Of a DNA stretch of 64,000 bases, positions 54,279-64,000 are shown piece by piece. Where the stretch lies: assembly GCF_003859805.1 (NCBI RefSeq), contig NZ_RQZG01000001.1, positions 1 to 64,000 of the forward strand. The letters are read 5' to 3'. The notes under the pieces are model-generated. The model searched no databases, was not told where the DNA came from, and saw only the letters and a list, made by a program, of their open reading frames with translations. A program made the translations under genes and the position numbers. Origin of the DNA: Arachnia propionica (GTDB lineage Bacteria; Actinomycetota; Actinomycetes; Propionibacteriales; Propionibacteriaceae). The stretch's first letter is position 1; each line of letters opens with the position of its first letter.

Positions 54279-54983
54279 TTGGCAGAGGCACGCAGTCGCA
54301 GCCTCATCCTCATCGTCGATGACGACGCGGCGCTGTCCGAGATGTTGCAGATCGTGTTGCGTCAGGAGGGGTTCGACACGGTGCACTGCGGGACCGGGAC
54401 CGGAGCCCTGTCCGCGATGCGGGAGTCGCGTCCCGACCTGGTGCTGCTCGACCTGATGCTCCCAGGACGTGACGGGGTCAGCATCTGTCGCGACATGCGG
54501 GCCGAGTCGGGGGTCCCCATCGTGATGCTCACCGCCAAGTCCGAGACCGACGACGTCGTGGCCGGACTGCAGGCAGGAGCTGACGACTACGTCGCCAAGC
54601 CCTTCAAGGCGAAGGAACTGCTCGCCCGGATCCGCACCAGGCTGCGGCGGGTCAGCACGGATCCCGGCACTGATCAGTACACCATCGGGGATCTCGTCAT
54701 CTCGACGGCGGCCCACACGGTCAAGCGTGGTTCGACGGCGCTGTCGTTGACACCGCTGGAGTTCGACCTCTTGCTGGCCCTGGCCAAGCGTCCCACCCAG
54801 GTCTTCACCCGGGAAGCGCTCCTCGACGAGGTCTGGGGGTACCGCAATGCCACCGACACCCGGCTGGTCAACGTCCACGTCCAGAGATTGCGTTCCAAGG
54901 TCGAACAGGACCCCGAGCACCCGAAGATCGTGGTGACGGTGCGTGGCATCGGATACCGGGCCGGTGAGTCGCAGCAGTGGTGA
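54279..54983 (+). CDS. mtrA: Response regulator MtrA
   Basis: The 234-residue OmpR-type regulator has the phospho-accepting Asp58 (LVLLDLMLPG), Lys107 (YVAKPFK) and a winged-helix DNA-binding domain (GYRNATDTRLVNVHVQRLRSKVE). It starts at TTG 54279, six bases after AGGAGGT. MtrA controls cell-wall and division genes in actinobacteria. The next genes encode its kinase and the accessory lipoprotein. Confidence 0.96.
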   Translation: MAEARSRSLILIVDDDAALSEMLQIVLRQEGFDTVHCGTGTGALSAMRESRPDLVLLDLMLPGRDGVSICRDMRAESGVPIVMLTAKSETDDVVAGLQAGADDYVAKPFKAKELLARIRTRLRRVSTDPGTDQYTIGDLVISTAAHTVKRGSTALSLTPLEFDLLLALAKRPTQVFTREALLDEVWGYRNATDTRLVNVHVQRLRSKVEQDPEHPKIVVTVRGIGYRAGESQQW

Positions 54984-56526
54984 GCGGGGAATCCGCCGCC
55001 TGATCCAGCTGTGGTGGAGTTCACTGCCGCTGCGGGTGCTGGCCAGCACCTTCGTGACCTCCTGCGTGATCCTGGTTCTTGCCGGTGTGTTCCTGATGCA
55101 GCAGACGGCCGATGGGATCGTCGACGCCAAACGGGCCTCGGCGGTGCGGGAGGCCGCTGGCATGCAGCGCTTCATGCAGGAGCAGCTGCTGTTGCCGGAG
55201 CTGAGGGGCGTGGCGACCTACGAGCAACTCAGCCGTCTCGCAGAGCTGGCAGGAGCCCAGGCCGGACAGTTCCAGGTGATCATCCAGGGCCCGGCATCCC
55301 GTGTCTACTCGGCCACTGACATCCTGTACGAGTCGATCCCCGATGAGCTGATCACCCAGGTCGACGACAGCGACGGGATGTTCATCGTGCCGACCAGGCT
55401 CTCCGCCTCGGCCACGGTGCTCAACCGGCAGCCGGGTCTGGTCGTCGGGTCCACGCTGGTCTCGCCGCTCGGCGAACGGTTCCCCGTCTTCTACGTGTTC
55501 CCGATGACCAGTGAGGTGGCGACACTCGGCAACGTGCAACGGGCCGTCTACTCCACCGGAGCCGTGCTCCTGGTCGGGCTGACCGCCATCGCCTACCTGG
55601 TGACCCTGCAGGTGGTCAGACCGGTCCGCAAGGCCAGTCGCACCGCGCTGCGGCTGGCCTCCGGGCGGCTGGATGAACGCATGACGGTGCGTGGCAGCGA
55701 TGACCTCGCCTCCCTGGCGGTCTCCATGAACACCATGGCCTCGGACCTGCAACAACGCATCCGGGAACTGGAGGAGCTCTCCGCCGTGCAGCGCCGCTTC
55801 GTCAGTGATGTCAGCCATGAACTGCGGACCCCGTTGACGACCATCAAGATGGCGGCCGATCTGCTCTACGAGGGACGCGATGAGCTCCAACCCCAGGATC
55901 GGCGCACCGTGGAGCTCATGGACTCGGAACTCGAACGGTTCTCGGCGATGCTCGCAGACCTGCTGGAGATCTCACGCTTCGATGCCGGGGCGGCCGTGTT
56001 GGCCCTTGAGGAGGGCGACCTGATCGGACTCGTGGCCACGGAGATGGAGGCACAACGCAGCTTCGCTGCCAGCCAGGGCAGTGAACTGCGGCTGCACGTC
56101 GACGGTGAGGCCACCGCCGAGATGGACACACGTCGGATCAGTCGGATCCTGCGCAATCTGCTGACCAATGCCATCGACCACGGTGAGGGCCGTCCCATCG
56201 ATGTCACCGTCGCGGGGGATGACGACGCCGTCGCGGTGACCGTACGGGACCACGGGGTCGGCTTCGACGCCGACCAGTCGGCCCGCGTCTTCGACCGGTT
56301 CTGGCGGGCCGACCCGTCCCGGACCCGGCATGCCGGGGGAACCGGACTCGGCCTGGCGATCGCCCTCGAGGACGCGCGGCTCCACGCGGGCTGGCTGTCG
56401 GCATGGGGACGCCCCGGCCGTGGGGCACAGTTCCGGCTGACCCTGCCGAGACGACCGGGGATCGTGCTGAACAGCTCCCCGTTGCCCATCATCCCCGTCG
56501 ACATCATTGCGCGGAAGGAGTTGTGA
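54964..56526 (+). CDS. mtrB: Sensor histidine kinase MtrB
   Basis: The 520-residue kinase has two membrane helices around an outside sensor domain of about 150 residues, a HAMP domain, the dimerisation box DVSHELRTPLTTIK with His285, and a catalytic ATP-binding domain (NLLTNAIDHGEG, DHGVGFDADQ, GTGLGLAIA). GTG 54964 overlaps mtrA by 20 bases; GTG 54943 is possible. The stop overlaps the start of lpqB. Confidence 0.96.
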   Translation: MSRSSGERGIRRLIQLWWSSLPLRVLASTFVTSCVILVLAGVFLMQQTADGIVDAKRASAVREAAGMQRFMQEQLLLPELRGVATYEQLSRLAELAGAQAGQFQVIIQGPASRVYSATDILYESIPDELITQVDDSDGMFIVPTRLSASATVLNRQPGLVVGSTLVSPLGERFPVFYVFPMTSEVATLGNVQRAVYSTGAVLLVGLTAIAYLVTLQVVRPVRKASRTALRLASGRLDERMTVRGSDDLASLAVSMNTMASDLQQRIRELEELSAVQRRFVSDVSHELRTPLTTIKMAADLLYEGRDELQPQDRRTVELMDSELERFSAMLADLLEISRFDAGAAVLALEEGDLIGLVATEMEAQRSFAASQGSELRLHVDGEATAEMDTRRISRILRNLLTNAIDHGEGRPIDVTVAGDDDAVAVTVRDHGVGFDADQSARVFDRFWRADPSRTRHAGGTGLGLAIALEDARLHAGWLSAWGRPGRGAQFRLTLPRRPGIVLNSSPLPIIPVDIIARKEL

Positions 56527-58214
56527 TGCGTCACCCGGGACTGCTGGTGGGACTCCTGGTGGTGCTGCTGTCAGGCTGCACGCCACTGCCGACCTCGGGG
56601 CCTGTGGTCGAGGTCTCGGTGAACACACAGGGCCGAGGGGTCCAGATCGCCCCGGAACCACCCGCCGAGGGCATGACACCGGTTCGCGTCGTGGAGGGGT
56701 TCCTCCAGGCGATGTCCGACCCGACCGGGAACTACGCGGTGGCTCGGCAGTACCTGGCGGCCCCGGCGGCGACGACCTGGGACCCCGGGGCCCGAACGGT
56801 GATCTACGACGGAGGGCTGACCGAGACGGACGGAGTCGTGACCCTCCAGGGGAGGGAGCGCGGACTGCTGGATCACGATGGTCGCTTCCGGGTGCTCAGT
56901 GGCGAGCTGGGGCACGACTTCGAACTGGTCGAGGAGGACGGTGAATGGCGGATCGGGGCGGCACCGGAGGGGGTCCTGCTCTCCGGCTACATCTTCAACC
57001 GCTCCTACGCGATGGTGAGGTCCTATTTCATGCTCCGTGGCGGCCAGGCCGTCATCGCGGACGTCGTGCACACCCCGGCGGTGGATCTCACCCCGGAACG
57101 GGTGCTGCGGGCGCAGCTCGCCGGACCCTCGCCAGAACTGGCACATGCCGCCCGCAACGCCATCCCGCACGGGGTCGCCCTCGGCCCGGGTGGGGCCGCC
57201 GTCGATTCCGAGGGCATCGTCTCCGTGGACCTGATCGGTCTGCCGGACAACCTCCCGGATGAGGCCCGTCGTGCTCTCGGGGCCCAACTGTTGTGGTCGT
57301 TGGCCTCCATCCCCCGCGTGACCGGGTTGCGGGTGAACGCAGACGGGGTGCCGTGGGCGATTCCCGGGCAGAACGCCGATCGGGTTCTGGAACTGACCTC
57401 CCAACAGGGGTACCGGTCGTTGTCGAGGGCCACCGCCGTCGACCTGTACGGGGTGCGGGACTCCAGGCTCGGCAGGCTCAGCCCGGAGGGCAACTTCATC
57501 CCCATGGGAGGGGACGGCGAGCCCCTCGACATGGCGGCGATCTCCCTCGACGGCGCCACCATCGCCCAGGTCGCAGCCGAACCCGGACAGGTGCGGATCG
57601 GTCCTGCCGCCGGGGCATTGACCTCGTTCGACAGCACCGTGCGACAGGTCAGATCGGCCCAGTTCGCCGCGGGGCTGCTGTGGCTGCTGGGAACCGACGA
57701 GACGGGAGACCAGCGTCTGGTGACCCTGTCGCCGCAGGGAGAGGTGGGAGTGATCGACACCTCGACGCTGCCCGGTGGGATCGTCGACATCGCAGTCGAC
57801 CCGACAGGCACCCGCATCGGAGTGCTGCTCGAGGTGGAGGGACAGGTTCAGTTCGGTCTGGTCATGATGGATGACGCACGGCAACTCTCGCCGTGGCGGG
57901 CACTCACCGTGGCTGCGGACTCCGGCGAGGTGTTGTCAGGGTTCACCGCCCTCGACTGGACCAGCGAGATCGATCTCGCGGTGATCGCGAGGGATGGGGC
58001 GGGGGGCTCGGTGTTCCTCGTTCGCATCGATGGTTCCCGGGTCCAGGACATCGGCCCAGTGATCGGGGAGCCGGTCCAGGTGACCGCCCTGCCCCGGCCG
58101 AGTGGGGACTCCGTTGCGATCCGGCACCCTGACGGCCAGGTCGTGGTCTACAGTGCACATCGCACCTGGCAGACCGCCACGGCGCACTTCGACTGGATCA
58201 GCTATCCCGGATGA
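56526..58214 (+). CDS. lpqB: Lipoprotein LpqB
   Basis: The 562-residue lipoprotein has lipobox LLSGC (Cys18), an N-terminal GerMN-type domain and a C-terminal beta-propeller region. In mycobacteria and streptomycetes LpqB interacts with MtrB's outside domain and tunes MtrA phosphorylation. The start overlaps the mtrB stop (TGATG). Confidence 0.94.
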   Translation: MRHPGLLVGLLVVLLSGCTPLPTSGPVVEVSVNTQGRGVQIAPEPPAEGMTPVRVVEGFLQAMSDPTGNYAVARQYLAAPAATTWDPGARTVIYDGGLTETDGVVTLQGRERGLLDHDGRFRVLSGELGHDFELVEEDGEWRIGAAPEGVLLSGYIFNRSYAMVRSYFMLRGGQAVIADVVHTPAVDLTPERVLRAQLAGPSPELAHAARNAIPHGVALGPGGAAVDSEGIVSVDLIGLPDNLPDEARRALGAQLLWSLASIPRVTGLRVNADGVPWAIPGQNADRVLELTSQQGYRSLSRATAVDLYGVRDSRLGRLSPEGNFIPMGGDGEPLDMAAISLDGATIAQVAAEPGQVRIGPAAGALTSFDSTVRQVRSAQFAAGLLWLLGTDETGDQRLVTLSPQGEVGVIDTSTLPGGIVDIAVDPTGTRIGVLLEVEGQVQFGLVMMDDARQLSPWRALTVAADSGEVLSGFTALDWTSEIDLAVIARDGAGGSVFLVRIDGSRVQDIGPVIGEPVQVTALPRPSGDSVAIRHPDGQVVVYSAHRTWQTATAHFDWISYPG

Positions 58215-58261
58215 CCTGTGGACAAGCGTCCTGAGCGGGAGCAGGTGCCCATGATGGGGAC

Positions 58262-58897
58262 ATGAGGTTCCTCGACGCAGCCGCTGACCTTCTCCTCGGG
58301 GCGAGCTGTCCTGGCTGCCGCATCCCCTCCCTGGGGGTGTGCGCGAGTTGCGCCGGGCAGCTCCGGCAGCACCCGACACATGTGGTCAGACGCCCCGGAC
58401 TCGACACGACGGTCTTCGCGGCGGCACCGTACCGTCCCCTGCTGGACCGGATCATCCCGACGTTCAAGGACGACGGGGCATGGGGTTGTGCCGGTTTCCT
58501 GGCAGGACTGCTGGCCCGCAGCCTCCAGCACCATGACCTGCGGCAGGGAGTGCTGCTGGTGCCTGTCGCCTCCCGTCCCGACGCGGTGCGACGTCGAGGT
58601 CTCGACCACGGCCGGGTGCTGGCCAGAGGTGCGGCGCGTCGGCTCGGGGTCGGGTGGGCGGCCCTGCTCAACCGGCCCAGTGGTGGAGCCGCCCAGCGAG
58701 GCCTCGACCGCCGCGGCAGACTTGAACTGTCCGCGTCGAGGTTCAGCGTCAGACGAACCGGGCGGCCTGTCATCCTCGTGGATGACGTGGTCACGACGGG
58801 GGCGACACTGCGCTCAGCCATCGGTGCGCTGCGTGACGCGGGTGTGCAGGTGGCGGGTGCAGCTGTCATCGCGGATGCGAACACGTTCCCCATCTGA
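58262..58897 (+). CDS. ComF-like phosphoribosyltransferase-fold protein
   Basis: The 211-residue protein has a zinc-finger-like start (Cys16, Cys19, Cys27, Cys30) and a phosphoribosyltransferase domain with VILVDDVVTTGATL near residue 175. Relatives (ComF/GntX) aid DNA uptake in some bacteria, but the role in actinobacteria is unclear. It follows lpqB by about 45 bases. Confidence 0.92.
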   Translation: MRFLDAAADLLLGASCPGCRIPSLGVCASCAGQLRQHPTHVVRRPGLDTTVFAAAPYRPLLDRIIPTFKDDGAWGCAGFLAGLLARSLQHHDLRQGVLLVPVASRPDAVRRRGLDHGRVLARGAARRLGVGWAALLNRPSGGAAQRGLDRRGRLELSASRFSVRRTGRPVILVDDVVTTGATLRSAIGALRDAGVQVAGAAVIADANTFPI

Positions 58898-58907
58898 CGA
58901 AATTGCC

Positions 58908-58935
58908 TTGCCATCGGCCCACGGGGGAGTAATCT
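58908..58935 (+). promoter_or_regulatory. Promoter upstream of hpf
   Basis: TTGCCA (58908-58913) and TAATCT (58930-58935) are 16 bases apart. The predicted start of transcription falls at about 58942, which is the A of an ATG. A 22-codon open frame (58942-59010, MEDASTSRPKG...) follows, which would be leaderless. Confidence 0.6.
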
Positions 58936-58947
58936 CGAGGAATGGAG

Positions 58948-58991
58948 GACGCCAGCACCAGCCGACCGAAAGGTCGGTACGGGCTGGCGTC
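58948..58991 (+). promoter_or_regulatory. Structured leader of hpf
   Basis: GACGCCAGC pairs with GCTGGCGTC, and inside it CCGACC pairs with GGTCGG around a GAAA tetraloop, with a small internal loop between. No T run follows, so this is a stable leader element in the 5' region of hpf and not a plain terminator. Confidence 0.65.
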
Positions 58992-59036
58992 AGGCTTTGA
59001 GGTCCCTTGATCTCTCACTGCACATCAGGAGGAAGC

Positions 59037-59639
59037 ATGGACATCGTCGTCACCGGTAGGCACTGCACTGTTGGTCCTGACCTGAAGGAACTCGTGCACG
59101 AGCGCATCGCAACGGTCGAGCGACTCCGGGATCGGGTGATCCGGGTGGAGGTCGAGTTCTCCGCATCCGAGGCACGCAACCCCTCCGACGCCATCGAGGT
59201 GCAGATCACGCTCCGGAGCAGGGGCCCGGTGGTGCGTGCCGAGTCCCGCGCCCACGACAAGACCCTCGCCTTCGAGCAGGCCTTCGACCGGTTGAAGGTC
59301 CAGCTGCGCAAGGCCGCTGATCGGCGCAAGACCCATCGTGGCCTGCGCACCGCCGTCATCGTCGAGCCGGCTCCCGCCACCGAGGTGGTGGAGGCGCCGG
59401 AGCCCGAGGTGTCCCGTCGGGAGGTGGCCGGACTCGTGGTCGACGGTGACGGTCCACTGGTGGTCAGGGAGAAGGAGTTCGACTCCGCCCCGCTGACCCT
59501 GGCCCAGGCCCTCGACGAGATGGAACTCGTCGGTCACGACTTCTTCCTCTACCAGGATGCAGAGACGGGGCGCCCATCCGTGGTCTACCGCAGGAAGGCC
59601 TACAACTACGGTGTGATCCATCTCAACGTGAACCAGTGA
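59037..59639 (+). CDS. hpf: Ribosome hibernation promoting factor, long form
   Basis: The 200-residue protein has the RaiA/HPF domain (MDIVVTGRHCTVGPDLKELV, residues 1-105), an acidic linker and the C-terminal dimerisation domain (PLTLAQALDEMELVGHDFFLYQ, then RRKAYNYGVIHL). The long form pairs 70S ribosomes into inactive 100S dimers in stationary phase or stress. ATG 59037 has AGGAGGAAGC upstream. Confidence 0.95.
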   Translation: MDIVVTGRHCTVGPDLKELVHERIATVERLRDRVIRVEVEFSASEARNPSDAIEVQITLRSRGPVVRAESRAHDKTLAFEQAFDRLKVQLRKAADRRKTHRGLRTAVIVEPAPATEVVEAPEPEVSRREVAGLVVDGDGPLVVREKEFDSAPLTLAQALDEMELVGHDFFLYQDAETGRPSVVYRRKAYNYGVIHLNVNQ

Positions 59640-59646
59640 CGTCATG

Positions 59647-59685
59647 AACAACGGCGGACCGGGTCTCTCCCGGCCCGCCGTTGTT
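59647..59685 (+). terminator. Terminator after hpf
   Basis: A stem of AACAACGGCGG and CCGGG blocks with their complements surrounds loop TCTCT; the descending arm ends in TTGTTT. It separates hpf from secA. Confidence 0.85.
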
Positions 59686-59762
59686 TGTGGTGACGGTCAG
59701 GCTGGCTAGGATTGCAGGCGGTGCGCCGTTGGCCACACTCGTCAACCCGAAGGAACACAGCT

Positions 59763-62504
<2,742 letters not shown>

Positions 62505-62510
62505 ACGAGA

Positions 62511-62828
62511 TCACCCGGCGCCGACGAGGGCCAGGTCAGAACAGTTCCACGTCTCGGCCAGTTCCAGTCTGAGACACAGGGCGAGCCATCGCTCGCCACT
62601 CTGGATCGTGCCCGTGGCCTCGGCGACGCCGGGGCTCGGGCACTGCACGTGCATCCGGCCCAGACGTCCCGGGCGAAGATCCAAGGTGTCGACGTAGACG
62701 ACCAACCGGTTGAATGCCTCCGGAGCGAGCCAGGGCCGGATCTGGTGCAGTGCGCGGGACCCGACGAGTGCCTCGCGGATGCAACGGGCGACGATGAACG
62801 CCGCCTGGGTGAGCTGGGGATGGGTCAT
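62511..62828 (-). CDS. Rv3235-like small protein
   Basis: The 105-residue protein resembles the actinobacterial Rv3235 family found beside secA: LHQIRPWLAPEAFNRLVVYVD, VAEATGTIQSGERWLALCLRLE and the terminal WNCSDLALVG. The fold looks small alpha/beta; the function is unknown. It converges on secA with six bases between the stops. Confidence 0.75.
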   Translation of the reverse strand: MTHPQLTQAAFIVARCIREALVGSRALHQIRPWLAPEAFNRLVVYVDTLDLRPGRLGRMHVQCPSPGVAEATGTIQSGERWLALCLRLELAETWNCSDLALVGAG

Positions 62829-62879
62829 GGGGTCACGTTAGACACGTTGGTGTCACCCCGGCCGGGGTTCGGCATCAGG

Positions 62880-62911
62880 TGACAACACCTCGGCCCGGAT
62901 TGACAACACCT
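62880..62911. repeat. Direct repeats TGACAACACCT
   Basis: TGACAACACCT lies at 62880-62890 and 62901-62911, 21 bases apart (two helical turns), in the divergent gap between the Rv3235-like gene and the next gene. The first copy is also palindromic with its flank (AGGTG-ACAA-CACCT), and GACAC-GTTG-GTGTC lies at 62841-62854. Confidence 0.55.
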
Positions 62912-62958
62912 GACCGCGGTGGCGGCATCGGTGCCGCGGCAGGGCGTAGGGTGGTCGC

Positions 62959-63429
62959 GTGGTTGGAGAATTGGTGTTCATCCCCATCGCACGGGAGGAA
63001 CTGGGAGCGATCGACGGCTCGGTGACCTTGCGCGACCGTGAGGCCCACCGCGTCACCCCTGAGCTGCTGGAGGCCCTGGGCTACACCACGGAGCAGCGCG
63101 AGGACGCGGAGTACGCAGCACTCGTGCTGGCCTCGGTGGCCGCATTGGCGAGGCATGGCGAGCGGCTGGTGCTCGTGGCGGACGTGGCCCCGGCCCTGGT
63201 CTCCCAGGGCCGGGACCTGGACAATGGCGGATGTGTGCTCTCAGAGGTCCCACAACGGTCGCTGACCTGCTGGTTCAGTGAAGCGCCGGGCGTCGACTGG
63301 ACAGCCGCAGCCGTTGCTGCGAAAGGCCTCGACATCGACACTGCGTGGGGATTCGATGAGGTTCAGGAACTGCTCGCCAGTTCCGACCTGCTGTGGAACG
63401 ACGTCGAGGAGTACCGTCGGGGGCTGTGA
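62959..63429 (+). CDS. Conserved actinobacterial protein, unknown function
   Basis: The 156-residue protein is soluble. It begins with a beta strand (GELVFIPIAREEL) and has HRVTPELLEALGY, an alanine-rich helix (AALVLASVAALARHGERLVLVADV) and an acidic C-terminal end (LLWNDVEEYRRGL). The pattern recalls small actinobacterial families annotated near secA (DUF6912-like), but I am not sure of that assignment. GTG 62959 is the start. Confidence 0.68.
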   Translation: MVGELVFIPIAREELGAIDGSVTLRDREAHRVTPELLEALGYTTEQREDAEYAALVLASVAALARHGERLVLVADVAPALVSQGRDLDNGGCVLSEVPQRSLTCWFSEAPGVDWTAAAVAAKGLDIDTAWGFDEVQELLASSDLLWNDVEEYRRGL

Positions 63430-63440
63430 GCGAGGGCAGG

Positions 63441-63917
63441 TCAGGACTTGCTCAGCCAGGCCCGGGCACGACGCTCGATGCCCGCGAAGGCGGACTTGAT
63501 CATCGGTTCGACCATGCCTTCCACCTTCTTCCCGACGAGTGGGATCTTCACCTCCAGTTCGCCGTCGTACTGGGCCACCGAGGCGTTCTCCCCGGCGGGG
63601 GAGAGCAGGGCGTTGGCCTCCACGGCCACGGGAGCGCCTGCGATGTCCACGGTGAAGATGCCCTGCCGGTTGCCGGCCTCGTCGGGCTGGCTCCAGGCGA
63701 AGGACTGGGCGATCTTGATGCCCTTTCCGAAGAACTTCGAGATGGATTCGGGGGCGGGCAGGGACAGCTTGAGGTGGGTGGTCTCCCCGTCGATGTCGAC
63801 GGTGTGCTCGAGTGCACCGGCATGCCTGGCGATGTCGTCGATGAACTCGGGGTTGCGGAAGAGGGCGACGACCTCGTCGGTGGTGCCGTTGAACTCGTGG
63901 CGGTAGTTGAGTTTCAT
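63441..63917 (-). CDS. DUF2505 (START-like) protein
   Basis: The 158-residue protein starts at ATG 63917 (MKLNYRHEFNGTTDEVVALF) and fits DUF2505, an actinobacterial branch of the START/SRPBCC fold: a curved sheet around a hydrophobic cavity, then a long C-terminal helix (EGMVEPMIKSAFAGIERRARAWL). It may bind a lipid or other hydrophobic ligand. Confidence 0.87.
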   Translation of the reverse strand: MKLNYRHEFNGTTDEVVALFRNPEFIDDIARHAGALEHTVDIDGETTHLKLSLPAPESISKFFGKGIKIAQSFAWSQPDEAGNRQGIFTVDIAGAPVAVEANALLSPAGENASVAQYDGELEVKIPLVGKKVEGMVEPMIKSAFAGIERRARAWLSKS

Positions 63918-63977
63918 GGCGGACAATCTAGCGCTCATCCACCGACGCCACGAGCCGGGTTCACTACGATGGCGTCA

Positions 63978-64000
63978 TGAGGATCGACCTGCACACCCAC
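63978..64000 (+). CDS. PHP-domain protein, first codons only
   Basis: The last 23 bases of the window encode MRIDLHT(H), the hallmark start of PHP-domain phosphoesterases such as RNase AM/YciV. The rest lies beyond the window. Confidence 0.6.

Overview
The window is high-GC, gene-dense DNA from an actinobacterium, most likely a member of the Propionibacteriaceae or a close relative. Several actinobacterial gene neighbourhoods support this: fasR-fabD-fabH-acpP-fabF next to a DUF3145 gene, aceE followed by a DUF3052 gene, mtrA-mtrB-lpqB, secA next to an Rv3235-like gene, prfB-ftsE-ftsX-smpB-ssrA, and a MoxR-DUF58-VWA cluster. The genus assignment is inference. No rRNA, CRISPR array or prophage structural gene was seen.

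Layout. 1-5.7 kb: the 3' end of a repeat-rich surface protein gene, a tRNA with a CAT anticodon, a Tat-exported phosphodiester glycosidase, a GT2-GtrA glycosyltransferase and a DUF885 protein. 5.7-9.2 kb: a glycyl-tRNA synthetase with alpha and beta chains fused, plus a small unknown gene. 9.4-11.0 kb: a tight three-gene operon of a Roadblock/LC7 protein, a stand-alone Aer-like FAD-PAS protein and a PhnD-like binding protein without a signal peptide. 11.1-13.9 kb: a DUF4956-VTC-DUF4353 operon on the minus strand. 14.0-19.0 kb: a membrane protein and a MoxR-DUF58-VWA-VWA operon.

19.8-28.4 kb: an integrated mobilizable element of about 8.6 kb, inserted inside a luciferase-like flavin oxidoreductase gene whose two halves flank it (N-terminal half 28437-28688, C-terminal half 19022-19801). 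It carries a large serine recombinase, two small genes, a CRESS-like Rep (HUH endonuclease plus SF3-like helicase), a MobC-like protein, a relaxase, an overlapping coiled-coil membrane protein, and a CmtR-like repressor with a P1B-type metal ATPase. Joining the host flanks at the shared CGCAT restores the reading frame exactly.

28.7-64.0 kb: a core-genome segment. It holds an S9 peptidase, the fatty-acid synthesis operon under a FasR-like regulator, an orphan sugar-binding lipoprotein, aceE, a two-domain eukaryote-like phosphofructokinase, an alpha/beta hydrolase, tRNA-Val, a YqeY protein, prfB, ftsEX with an M23 hydrolase, smpB and tmRNA, a GH13 enzyme with a divergent TetR regulator, a YqgE protein, mtrAB-lpqB, a ComF-like protein, a long hibernation factor, secA, small conserved actinobacterial genes, and the first codons of a PHP-domain gene at the right edge.

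The best candidates for undescribed biology are the Roadblock/PAS/PhnD-like operon, which looks like a cytosolic redox or ligand sensing module, and the mobile element that combines serine integration, CRESS-like replication, mobilization and metal resistance.
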